A DNA stretch of 34,256 bases. Origin: Vallitaleaceae bacterium. GTDB lineage: Bacteria > Bacillota > Clostridia > Lachnospirales > Vallitaleaceae. This document shows, piece after piece, positions 14,058 to 22,227 of the stretch; positions within the stretch are counted from its first letter, which is position 1; each line of letters begins with the position of its first letter. The translations under genes and the position numbers were made by a program. The notes beneath the pieces were generated by a model. It had not been told where the DNA came from. It saw only the letters and a list, made by a program, of their open reading frames with translations, and did no database searches. Location of the stretch: positions 1 through 34,256 of the forward strand of contig JANQFZ010000055.1 in the NCBI GenBank assembly GCA_028277605.1, written 5' to 3'.

Positions 14058-16257
14058 TATCTTAGCAAAGTCAAATGGTGAAACATTGATTGAACATATG
14101 ACTTATGTTTTATCTGTATTTCGTTCTATAAAAGAAGGATATCCCGACATACCAAAAATAGTAGGCGTTAAAGACTTTTTTGAACATCTCTTTTGCGCCT
14201 TATTCTTTCATGATGTGGGTAAGATTGCAGAAGGTTTTCAGGAAAATATGGCAACCTTTGGGTATCGCCATGAGATTTTATCTGCGTGTGTTTTAAATGG
14301 ACTTCCTATTGAAGAAGATTATAAAAACTGTATCCTATTAGCGATATTAACCCATCATAAGAGCTTTAATACACTTGATACCAAATTTGCCACTGATAGT
14401 GATGAAGGTAAAAAAAGATATGATAACAAGGTAATGGAGTTAGAAGCTAATTTAAACGCTTTAAAGGAATACTGTGATTTATTTGAAGCCTATCAAAAAA
14501 GATATCTTGGATATGTCCCTTATACATTTGAACTAAACTCGCCTGAATATTGGATAAATGGCTTTAAAATAGCTAAGCAATATTTAAGACTTAATCATAT
14601 ACAGCTATGGGATAGAAGTAAGCATCTTGTTAATAGTACCTATTCTTTATTACTTAAAGGTTTTGTTCAAATATGTGACCACATAGGCTCAGCCAATAAA
14701 ACTGAAATCAACTATGCAGTTAAGGACATTAAAAAAATGTTTAATTTTAAAGAATATAAGTGTATTCAGAAAGATGCTCTAGAATCTATTGGTCATACAT
14801 CTTTGATTGCACCCACAGGCTTTGGTAAAACTGAGGCAGCTCTCTTCTGGTCAGATGTGAATCAAAACATGAGTTATGCTAGAAGAGTTTTTTATGTACT
14901 CCCATTTACAGCAAGTATTAATGCTATGTATACAAGGCTTAAGAAGCAATTAGATAACTATGATAAAGATATGGTAACGATGAAACATAGTAAGGTTGCT
15001 TATTATCTCTATAATGAAATAGAAGGGGACACCTATTGGAATAAAATTAAGAATGTACAGAAGATAAAGGACTTATCTAATAAGATGTACTGCCCCTATA
15101 AAATATGCACACCTTTTCAGCTTATAAAAGCATTTTTCAAGGTTAAAGGATTTCAAATGATAGTGTCTGAAATGACTCAAGGCTTATTTATATTAGATGA
15201 GATTCATGCTTATGACGCAAGAACGACAGCTCTAATGGTCGGTACATTAACTTATATTAAAGAAAAACTAAAAGGGACTATTCTAATTATGTCAGCAACA
15301 CTTCCTACTTTTCTAATAAAAATTTTTAAAAAAATATTGGGAGAAAATCATCATATTATAACTGTTCCAAAAAAAGAATTACAACAGATATGTAGACATA
15401 GAGTGGAAATAGTAGAAGGTAATATCTTTGACACTATAGATTTAATTAGGGAGCAGTTAAAGGATAATCAACGTGTACTAGTGATATGCAATACAGTTGA
15501 GCGGGCACAGGAAGTATATAAGGAACTCAGTTTAGTAATCAATAAACAAGAAAGGGCTTTATTACATAGCCGTTTTATTGTTAAAGATAGAACAACAATT
15601 GAAAAAGAACTAAAAAACAAGAGACTATTAGTAGGTACTCAAGCAATTGAAGTATCACTTGATATCAGTTATGATGTTTTATTCACTGAACCAGCTCCTA
15701 TTGATGCATTAATACAGAGATTTGGACGTGTTAACCGATATGGTCTGCAAAACGAAAGGATTGCAAAGGTTCATATTTTGACACAAGGTTCTAAAAATGA
15801 TAAATATATTTATGATCCTGAACTGGTTGAGAAAACGATTCAAATACTACAAAAAGTCGATATGCTGTATGAGGATAAGATACAAGACTTAGTCGATCAG
15901 GTTTACGGAGATGGCTTTAAAGAGAAAGACGAAGAAAAATATTGGGATACTCTAAAAGCTTTTGAAGCAATTGATATGATGGTATATGAAGAAGGACAGC
16001 CTGAAGATTTTTATAAGATGTTTGATGCTGTTGAGATTGTACCTCATCAGTTTAGACTTGATTATGAGGAATGTATTAAAGAAAAAAGATATCTGGATGC
16101 TTTAGGGTATACGCTAAATATAACTCATCGTCAATATGTAAGGTGTAGAGATAATCATCAATTGGAAAAAAATCGACATCATATCTTTCTCAATGCCGTA
16201 TATGATGATGAAATCGGACTTCAAATGAATGAAAAGAATTCTACCATGTGGGATTAG
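14041..16257 (+). CDS. cas3: Cas3 nuclease-helicase
   Basis: The protein has 738 residues from ATG 14041, which overlaps cas5 by 17 bases; an earlier TTG at 13981 would add 20 unlikely residues. HD nuclease residues: H19, H57-D58 (FFHDVGK), H77 (YRHEIL), H105-H106 (ILTHHKSF) and D213 (CDHIGSA). Helicase motifs: Walker A APTGFGKT 257-264, DEIH 386-389, SAT 418-420, EVSLDISYDV near 537-546 and QRFGRVNR 559-566. Recruited by Cascade, it unwinds and degrades target DNA from 3' to 5'. All catalytic positions I can identify are present, so interference should be possible. Confidence 0.95.
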   Translation: MRKLNDILAKSNGETLIEHMTYVLSVFRSIKEGYPDIPKIVGVKDFFEHLFCALFFHDVGKIAEGFQENMATFGYRHEILSACVLNGLPIEEDYKNCILLAILTHHKSFNTLDTKFATDSDEGKKRYDNKVMELEANLNALKEYCDLFEAYQKRYLGYVPYTFELNSPEYWINGFKIAKQYLRLNHIQLWDRSKHLVNSTYSLLLKGFVQICDHIGSANKTEINYAVKDIKKMFNFKEYKCIQKDALESIGHTSLIAPTGFGKTEAALFWSDVNQNMSYARRVFYVLPFTASINAMYTRLKKQLDNYDKDMVTMKHSKVAYYLYNEIEGDTYWNKIKNVQKIKDLSNKMYCPYKICTPFQLIKAFFKVKGFQMIVSEMTQGLFILDEIHAYDARTTALMVGTLTYIKEKLKGTILIMSATLPTFLIKIFKKILGENHHIITVPKKELQQICRHRVEIVEGNIFDTIDLIREQLKDNQRVLVICNTVERAQEVYKELSLVINKQERALLHSRFIVKDRTTIEKELKNKRLLVGTQAIEVSLDISYDVLFTEPAPIDALIQRFGRVNRYGLQNERIAKVHILTQGSKNDKYIYDPELVEKTIQILQKVDMLYEDKIQDLVDQVYGDGFKEKDEEKYWDTLKAFEAIDMMVYEEGQPEDFYKMFDAVEIVPHQFRLDYEECIKEKRYLDALGYTLNITHRQYVRCRDNHQLEKNRHHIFLNAVYDDEIGLQMNEKNSTMWD

Positions 16258-16268
16258 GAGAGGATAAC

Positions 16269-16769
16269 TTGTTTGAAGATACTCGAATAACAGGAACTGA
16301 GGTCAATTATTACTTTGTCTGCAAGAGAAAGCTATGGTTTTTCACACATAATATTCAGATGGAGCATAATTCTGATAGAGTTTACATGGGACGAGTGTTA
16401 CATGAAGATAGCTTTAAAAGGGAAAACAAAGAAATATTAATAGATGGTACAATAAAGCTGGATTTTATTAATAAGCATTTAGAAATTCACGAAACTAAAA
16501 TGAGTAAAGCTGTAGAAAATGCTTCATACTATCAGCTATTATATTATCTCTATTATCTGGATATAAAGGGAATCAAAGATATCACTGGCTATATACATTA
16601 TCCTAAAAGCAGGCATAAGGAAGAAGTTTTCTTAACAGATGAAAACAAAAAAGAAATGGAGCAATTAATTAAAGATATTATTCATATAAAACAGATGGAA
16701 AAGCCGCCTGAGCTTGAACCTATGAAAATATGTAAGAAATGCAGTTATTATGATCTTTGCTATTGCTAA
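16269..16769 (+). CDS. cas4: Cas4 PD-(D/E)xK iron-sulfur nuclease
   Basis: A 166-residue protein from TTG 16269, chosen because AGGAGAGG (16256-16263) precedes it at good spacing; an in-frame GTG at 16248 would overlap the cas3 end. The RecB-like core shows H45, D65 (IKLDFI), E75-x-K77 (HETKMSK) and Q89 (YYQLLYYLYYL). Iron-sulfur cysteines are C18 (FVCKRKLW), C155, C158 and C164 (CKKCSYYDLC). Cas4 trims prespacers and helps choose those with a PAM, working with Cas1-Cas2. All expected residues are present, and it lies in the usual place between cas3 and cas1. Confidence 0.92.
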   Translation: MFEDTRITGTEVNYYFVCKRKLWFFTHNIQMEHNSDRVYMGRVLHEDSFKRENKEILIDGTIKLDFINKHLEIHETKMSKAVENASYYQLLYYLYYLDIKGIKDITGYIHYPKSRHKEEVFLTDENKKEMEQLIKDIIHIKQMEKPPELEPMKICKKCSYYDLCYC

Positions 16770-16780
16770 TGGAGGTCTAT

Positions 16781-17770
16781 ATGAAGAGTAGCTATTATAT
16801 ATTTAAAAACGGTAGACTAAAGAGAAAAGATAATACCGTGTTTTTTGAAACAGAAGATGATAGAAAGGTACTGCCAATCAATGATATTGCTGATATATAC
16901 ATCTTAGGAGAAGTTGATTTCAATACTAAAGCCCTAAATTTCTTAGGGAAAAACCATATCTGCATACACCTATTTGATTACTACGGAAACTATACGTCTA
17001 GCTTATATCCTAGGGAATATTTATTATCAGGATTCTTAATAACAAAGCAGGTAAGCAAGTATACGGATACAGTAGAAAGATTAATCATTGCAAAAGCATT
17101 GATTGAATCAGCTAGCTATAATATTTTAAAAAATCTTAAATATTATGAGTCTAGAAAAGGAAATCTTGATACTATTATAAGCACCATTGAAGTCTTAAGA
17201 AAAGACATAGGAAAGTCGAAAGATATAGGTCAGCTTATGAGCGTGGAAGGCAGAATTAGAGAACATTATTATAGAGCGTTCCCTATCATTACAGATAATA
17301 AATATGAATTCAATAAAAGAGTTAAAAATCCGCCAGATAATGCTATGAATGCCCTTATATCTTTTGGCAACGCCTTAATCTATACAGCGGTATTAAGAGA
17401 AATATATCATACACAGCTTAATCCAACGGTTAGTTTTCTGCATGAACCAGGAGTGAGGCGTTTTTCATTATCATTAGATTTAAGTGAGGTATTCAAGCCT
17501 CTAATTGCAGATCGAATTATATTTTCAATTATGAATAGTAACCAACTCAATGAAAGCCATTTTACCGATAATCTTAATTTCTGTCATCTAAATGAAACAG
17601 GGAAAAAAATATTCCTAAAAGCTTTTGATGAAAAAATGAACACAACCATACAACATAGAAAATTGAATAAGAAAGTATCCTATAAATCTTTAATCAGAAT
17701 TGAGTGCTATAAGCTTGTAAAACATATCTCAGATATTGAAGAATACGAGGGCTTCAAAGCTTGGTGGTAG
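16781..17770 (+). CDS. cas1: Cas1 spacer integrase (type I-B branch)
   Basis: A 329-residue protein from ATG 16781, with GGAGG at 16771-16775; a longer in-frame start overlapping cas4 is less likely. The N-terminal beta domain (SYYIFKNGRLKRKDNTVFF) leads to the helical catalytic domain. Metal ligands are E156 (MSVEGRIREHYY), H221 (FLHEPGVRRFSL) and D233/E236 (LDLSEVFKPLIADRI). Cas1 dimers with Cas2 insert new spacers at the leader-repeat junction. The copying of repeat variants at the leader ends of arrays 3 and 4 is independent evidence that this activity has operated here. Confidence 0.95.
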   Translation: MKSSYYIFKNGRLKRKDNTVFFETEDDRKVLPINDIADIYILGEVDFNTKALNFLGKNHICIHLFDYYGNYTSSLYPREYLLSGFLITKQVSKYTDTVERLIIAKALIESASYNILKNLKYYESRKGNLDTIISTIEVLRKDIGKSKDIGQLMSVEGRIREHYYRAFPIITDNKYEFNKRVKNPPDNAMNALISFGNALIYTAVLREIYHTQLNPTVSFLHEPGVRRFSLSLDLSEVFKPLIADRIIFSIMNSNQLNESHFTDNLNFCHLNETGKKIFLKAFDEKMNTTIQHRKLNKKVSYKSLIRIECYKLVKHISDIEEYEGFKAWW

Positions 17771-17798
17771 CCTAAATAAGGATAAAAGGACTGTTCGT

Positions 17799-18062
17799 AT
17801 GTATGTACTTATCGTATATGATGTGAATGAAAAAAGAGTTGCAAAAGTACTAAAATACCTTAGAACGTATCTTAACTGGATACAAAACTCTGTATTGGAA
17901 GGTGAGGTAACAGAAGGACAATTAACGGAAATCAAATCAGGGTTAAAGAAAATTACAAATCAAAAGGAAGATTCCATAATAATCTTCAAAGCAAGGCATA
18001 AAAAATGGTTAACTAAAGAAATAATAGGACAAGAAAAAAATGAAATATCCAACTTCATATAA
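17799..18062 (+). CDS. cas2: Cas2
   Basis: This 87-residue protein starts at ATG 17799; an earlier in-frame start at 17736 overlaps cas1 and adds unrelated residues. MYVLIVYDVNEKRVAKV shows the first beta strand with the conserved D8 of the ferredoxin-like fold, followed by LRTYLNWIQNSVLEGEVT, typical of Cas2. It is the central scaffold of the Cas1-Cas2 integration complex. Its stop codon TAA (18060-18062) runs into the 5' arm of the array 4 hairpin, so the same hairpin ends the cas operon. Confidence 0.95.
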   Translation: MYVLIVYDVNEKRVAKVLKYLRTYLNWIQNSVLEGEVTEGQLTEIKSGLKKITNQKEDSIIIFKARHKKWLTKEIIGQEKNEISNFI

Positions 18063-18114
18063 AAAGTCGTCGACCTCAGGTAATGTAAAAACCCTAGGGG
18101 GTCGACGACTTTTT
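18061..18114 (+). terminator. Conserved GTCGAC hairpin: cas operon terminator and array 4 insulator
   Basis: Arms AAAAAGTCGTCGACC (18061-18075) and GGTCGACGACTTTTT (18100-18114) form a perfect 15-bp stem ending in a T-run. The 5' arm shares two bases with the cas2 stop codon. Loop sequence is identical to that before array 3. Confidence 0.88.
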
Positions 18115-18115
18115 A

Positions 18116-18144
18116 TTGCGTATAGAGCCATTATTTGCTATAAT
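18116..18144 (+). promoter_or_regulatory. Array 4 leader promoter
   Basis: TTGCGT (18116-18121), a 17-base spacer and TATAAT (18139-18144). The leader from 18119 to 18193 is 75 bases, the same length as at array 2, but with about 18 substitutions. It ends ATACGGCT like the others. Confidence 0.8.
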
Positions 18145-18193
18145 TATCTATGAAAAATCAAGGTAAGAACACAAAAAGCCCATAAATACGGCT

Positions 18194-19419
18194 GTATTAA
18201 TCGCACTAATGTAGTATTGAAACCAGCTCCACTAACAATAACCTCTTGATTTGTTACCGCGTATTAATCGCACTAATGTAGTATTGAAACTAAGGTCATT
18301 CTGAGTTTGTTCTGGCATCTCTAAAAAGTATTAATCGCACTAATGTAGTATTGAAACCACTTAATGCCCGCTCTGTCTAAAGCCGCTTGACCGCGTATTA
18401 ATCGCACTAATGTAGTATTGAAACGAAGAACAGACAGGAGCTGTGAAAAATTTAGAACCTGGTATTAATCGCACTAATGTAGTATTGAAACTAATAACCA
18501 CCTTTCGTTTATATAATATAATTTATTAGTATTAATCGCACTAATGTAGTATTGAAACGTAGTAACTTCAACTGTGGGAGTAAGGGTTACAAAGGTATTA
18601 ATCGCACTAATGTAGTATTGAAACCAAATTTATCTGAAAACAAATCATAATCAAGTTCAGGTATTAATCGCACTAATGTAGTATTGAAACTAGAAAAATT
18701 TGATCCTGTCTATGAACTTCTTGAACTGTATTAATCGCACTAATGTAGTATTGAAACGTTTGTAGCAGCCCCTAGTTCGGCATTGGTTGGTGAGTATTAA
18801 TCGCACTAATGTAGTATTGAAACTGGGAGAATCAATTTACAGTAGAAAAACACCAGAACAGTATTAATCGCACTAATGTAGTATTGAAACAGGTTATTAC
18901 AATCTAGTGTTAACTTCTTAGTCAAGTATTAATCGCACTAATGTAGTATTGAAACTTTATCAAAGGGTCGGCAAGTCGTTGTCTCTGGTCGTATTAATCG
19001 AACTAATGTAGTATTGAAACACAGGAATACAGCCGTAATTGTTTACTAATGTAACAGTATTAATCGAACTAATGTAGAATTGAAACAAGTTGGAACCAAG
19101 CACACCAGAACCCACAGCAGAGTATTAATCGAACTAATGTAGTATTGAAACGAACAACACTTGATTTTCAGTGTTCTAAGGTTTAAAAGTAATAATCGAA
19201 CTAATGTAGTATTGAAACAGAAATCCCAGTCTATACTAGTGCTGCTCATGCTTTGTATTAATCGAACTAATGTAGTATTGAAACTGAATTGTGCTGCACA
19301 TAGCTGGGTTAAAACTTATCTGTATTAATCGAACTAATGTAGTATTGAAACTTTTATTTCGGTGTTAAAGTAAAGAGGATTTGTTATCAGTATTAACCGC
19401 ACTAATATAGTATTGAAAC
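18194..19419 (+). CRISPR. CRISPR array 4: 19 repeats, 18 spacers
   Basis: Repeats of 30 nt start at 18194, 18261, 18328, 18395, 18462, 18529, 18595, 18661, 18728, 18794, 18861, 18926, 18991, 19057, 19122, 19189, 19255, 19322 and 19390; spacers are 35-38 nt. Repeats 1-12 are the ATCGCACTAATG variant, and 13-18 the ATCGAACTAATG variant with point changes in repeats 14 and 16. Repeat 19 is diverged (AACCGCACTAATATAG). Leader, promoter and hairpin are on the left, directly after cas2. This is the longest array and probably the most active in acquisition. Confidence 0.98.
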
Positions 19420-19471
19420 TTGCTAGGAATTATGTTATACCTTTACTCCACAATATTTAAGACTTATACTC

Positions 19472-19505
19472 AAAAGCATCATGTAACTTTTAGTGATGCT
19501 TTTTT
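19472..19505 (+). terminator. Terminator after array 4
   Basis: AAAAGCATCA (19472-19481) pairs with TGATGCTTTT (19494-19503), followed by more T. It would end the array 4 transcript before the LytTR operon. Confidence 0.8.
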
Positions 19506-19592
19506 ATCATCTTAACATTTAAAAATGTAATGATAGCACAAATCATACATAGTTATTCTCTTATGTGTTAATCTGTTATCAGGAGGGTATGC

Positions 19593-19940
19593 ATGGACAA
19601 GAGAGAAAGCATTCTACAGAATAAGCTAGTCATAAAGAAGAAAGAATCATATTATCTAATCAATATAGAGGATGTTCTCTACTTTACCGCACATAACAAT
19701 AAAATACTTGTTATTTCTGATGATGAATATACATACTCATCAAAGCTTTATAATATTGAAAAAACGTACTATGAATATGGTTTTATTAGAGTGAACAAAT
19801 CTCAAATAGTTAATATTCAAAAAGTTAAAAGAATAGATCCGTGCATAGGAAGTAGGTTGATTCTAATTATGGAAAATAATGATAACATTATCGTAACAAA
19901 AAGCTATATCAAGCGTTTTAAACACTATATTGGTATCTAG
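19593..19940 (+). CDS. Stand-alone LytTR-domain DNA-binding regulator
   Basis: A 115-residue protein; ATG 19593 follows AGGAGGG. Residues about 12-112 form a LytTR domain: KKKESYYLINIEDVLYFTAHNNK, then YEYGFIRVNKSQIVNIQKVKRI and VTKSYIKRFKHYIG. These contain the F-x-R-V/I-x-x-S-x-I-V-N-x-x-x-V-x-x-I pattern that is diagnostic for the family. No receiver domain is present. LytTR proteins bind pairs of direct repeats spaced about two helical turns apart. The gene is followed nine bases later by a four-helix membrane protein, as in LytTR regulatory systems such as HdrRM and BrsRM of streptococci, where the membrane protein inhibits the regulator. It may bind the tandem sites at 6767-6800; that is inference. 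Confidence 0.88.
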   Translation: MDKRESILQNKLVIKKKESYYLINIEDVLYFTAHNNKILVISDDEYTYSSKLYNIEKTYYEYGFIRVNKSQIVNIQKVKRIDPCIGSRLILIMENNDNIIVTKSYIKRFKHYIGI

Positions 19941-19949
19941 GAGGTATCT

Positions 19950-20444
19950 ATGAATTTAATAATAGTATACTTGGCACTTAATCTTTTCAAATTAATTATA
20001 TATATATATGGCGATGCTTCAACTCCATTAATAAATCCTTTAGTTGATTACAGAATCATTATCTTGGGGTACTTATTCTATTTTTATATGTTATTTGTTG
20101 AGAGCAAATTACTTAAAGTCAAAATCAAACCCAAACCAATGAAAAGATCAAAATATTATTTTTATCTAACAATTGCGATAATAATATATTCATTTATAAT
20201 AAGCCTTGCAGTATATGTATATCACTTATACTATAATGGATTTTATAATAATTTTTCATTACATTATATACTGCATCGTAAAGATATTTTAAAGCAAATG
20301 TTAGCCTTTGAGATAAGTCATTTTAAAAATACTTTTTTCATAAGTTTAATACCTTTGTTAATACTTATAGCACTATATATAATAGTTAAGAAAATCGTTT
20401 ATTCAGTAGCATTAATAAGAAAAAAAAACAAATTAAAAACTTAA
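19950..20444 (+). CDS. Four-helix membrane protein, likely partner of the LytTR regulator
   Basis: A 164-residue protein; ATG 19950 follows TAGGAGG. Four hydrophobic segments are visible near residues 2-20, 32-52, 67-92 and 128-148, with a basic tail (RKKNKLKT). I do not recognise a named family; it is not clearly DUF3021. The arrangement as second gene after a LytTR regulator matches membrane inhibitors of LytTR regulatory systems, which sequester the regulator until a signal arrives. The function is inferred from position only. Confidence 0.6.
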   Translation: MNLIIVYLALNLFKLIIYIYGDASTPLINPLVDYRIIILGYLFYFYMLFVESKLLKVKIKPKPMKRSKYYFYLTIAIIIYSFIISLAVYVYHLYYNGFYNNFSLHYILHRKDILKQMLAFEISHFKNTFFISLIPLLILIALYIIVKKIVYSVALIRKKNKLKT

Positions 20445-20490
20445 AGAATAATGCTGCAAGGCATTAAAAAATACCATCTCTATGCCTGAA

Positions 20491-20624
20491 CTTATGAAGA
20501 CAACAATATAGTATTTAAACATAAATTTCACAAGGTCTTTTCTTAAATTTCACGTTATATTTACACAACTAATATATAATTGAAACTAGTCAGGCTTATA
20601 AATTGACTAATATAGTATCTAAAC
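20491..20624 (+). CRISPR. Decayed relic of a fifth CRISPR array
   Basis: Three degenerate repeats can be aligned: 20491-20520 (ends ATATAGTATTTAAAC), 20557-20586 (AACTAATATATAATTGAAAC) and one ending at 20624 (ACTAATATAGTATCTAAAC). The first two are separated by exactly 36 bases, a normal spacer length here. The second and third are closer than a full unit, so about 29 bases were lost. The 3' half of the repeat is best kept. No leader or hairpin remains. It is probably inactive. Confidence 0.65.
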
Positions 20625-20688
20625 TGATAGAAAAAGGGAAGGGGCGATACCTTCACTAAGATGTATTTTTATAAAAAGGAGAATCACT

Positions 20689-21855
20689 ATGTCTAACATA
20701 CCAAGCTTTAAAAGTGGAACTTACCAATTACATAAAAATACAAATATTAACTATCAATTAAACAGAGCGATACATTTGAGTCGAGCAGATATTAAGCTTA
20801 TTAGAACCATAGCATCTCAATCACCAGACATTAAATGTTTAGTAGACGTATGCTATAGTGAAGCAGTTCTTCAAGAGCAAAAGGGTAGCATTGATAATGC
20901 GATTGCTTGTTATAGATTAGCAGATTTCTTCTTAGGGGTTAAGGACGATAGAAAATTAAAGGCTTACCATAAGGCATTAGACTTATTTAACAAAAAAAAT
21001 TATCAATTCTTTGAGAATCAAATGGTTGAAAAAGGTTTCATTGATTATGAACAGAAAAAAATACCCTATTATATGGTTGAACCAGAAGGAAATATAAAGG
21101 ATACGTTAATTATACATGGTGGCTATGACTCGTACATGGAAGAATTTTTTAATACTATACTATATTTAAGAAGTAAAGGGTATAAAGTTGTTCTATTTGA
21201 TGGACCCGGACAGGGCTATGCCAATCGCATTGAAAAAATACCATTTACACATAAATGGGAGAAAGTAGTAAGAGAGATACATAATAAACTAAATATAAAT
21301 GAATCTACAATTATTGGAGTATCTCTTGGAGCAATGTTAGCACCAAGAGCTGCAGCGTTTGAAAACAGAATTAAGAGAGTGGTATGTGTAGGTCTTTTAC
21401 CAAATTTTTATGATGTATTAATATCTACGAGAAGTAAAAGGATACAAAACATATTAAAATTTTTGTTTAAATATAACTGTAAAAATGCTATTAATTCTTT
21501 AGTAAGTAAAATGATGAAAAAAGATATGCTTGCTGAATGGGGAATTAGACATGGTATGGAAATATTTGATTCTAAAACTCCATTTGATTTTTTTGATAAA
21601 GCAAAGAATTATAATGTTGAGGATATTGGAATGAATGTTTCACAGGATATTTTAATTACAGCAGGAGATGAGGATCATTTTATATCTATAGATTTTTATA
21701 AATCTATGATTGATTGCTTTAAAAATGTAAAATCTATGACCTTTAGAATATTTAATAAGCATGAACTTGCTGAAAACCATTGTCAAGTCGGTAATTTTAA
21801 ACTATTATTGGATGTAGTTGATAGTTGGATAAGTGAGAGACTATTAAACAATTGA
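20689..21855 (+). CDS. Alpha/beta hydrolase with helical N-terminal extension (FrsA/DUF1100-like)
   Basis: This 388-residue protein starts at ATG 20689 after AAAAGGAGAA. Residues 1-125 are helical (CLVDVCYSEAVLQEQKGSID, with TPR-like character), followed by an alpha/beta hydrolase core. The oxyanion region is LIIHGGYDSYMEEF at 140-153. The nucleophile elbow is GVSLGAM with S212, the acid is probably D327 or D329 (TAGDEDHFI), and the base is H364 (AENHCQVG). The triad is complete. Layout and motifs resemble FrsA-like esterases and the C-C hydrolases related to them; the substrate cannot be told. No signal peptide, so it is cytoplasmic. It follows the relic CRISPR array and has no obvious operon partner. 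Confidence 0.82.
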   Translation: MSNIPSFKSGTYQLHKNTNINYQLNRAIHLSRADIKLIRTIASQSPDIKCLVDVCYSEAVLQEQKGSIDNAIACYRLADFFLGVKDDRKLKAYHKALDLFNKKNYQFFENQMVEKGFIDYEQKKIPYYMVEPEGNIKDTLIIHGGYDSYMEEFFNTILYLRSKGYKVVLFDGPGQGYANRIEKIPFTHKWEKVVREIHNKLNINESTIIGVSLGAMLAPRAAAFENRIKRVVCVGLLPNFYDVLISTRSKRIQNILKFLFKYNCKNAINSLVSKMMKKDMLAEWGIRHGMEIFDSKTPFDFFDKAKNYNVEDIGMNVSQDILITAGDEDHFISIDFYKSMIDCFKNVKSMTFRIFNKHELAENHCQVGNFKLLLDVVDSWISERLLNN

Positions 21856-22055
21856 TACTAATAACTATAAACCATGTTTGTTAAGCACATGTAGGATTTT
21901 ATAGAATGTATAATGTACTGTTGCTTTATTGACTAATGATTAAGAATTAAAAAATAAATATTGGAATTAATGGATTAAGAATATTTAATGATAAGATAAA
22001 CATTTTGAAGAAGTTATGAAAGGATCATGTAAAGTTCTATAAGTCCAGTAATATT

Positions 22056-22092
22056 AAAAATACTATCTCTATAGTTGAGTTAGTATTTTTTT
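22056..22092 (+). terminator. Intrinsic terminator
   Basis: A 10-bp stem (AAAAATACTA with TAGTATTTTT) and a trailing T-run lie about 200 bases after the hydrolase stop. It separates that gene from the sugar-uptake operon. Confidence 0.7.
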
Positions 22093-22097
22093 ATATA

Positions 22098-22127
22098 TTG
22101 ACTTGAAACATAGGTTCTAAATATAAT
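22098..22127 (+). promoter_or_regulatory. Promoter of the yesM/yesN-like operon
   Basis: TTGACT (22098-22103), an 18-base spacer and TATAAT (22122-22127), about 100 bases before the sensor kinase start. Confidence 0.7.
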
Positions 22128-22227
22128 ATAAATATAGATATCAGTCATAGACCTAAGGCTATTAAAGAAACTTTCATACTTTTGACGAGTAAGAAAAAAC
22201 TAGAATTATCTCTGAAAGGAGAATTAC

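Larger units (their letters stand above)
21856..22227. other. Intergenic region with terminator and promoter
   Basis: No gene is seen. It contains an intrinsic terminator at 22056-22092, with stem AAAAATACTA/TAGTATTTTT and a T-run. It also contains the promoter of the following two-component operon. Confidence 0.6.
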
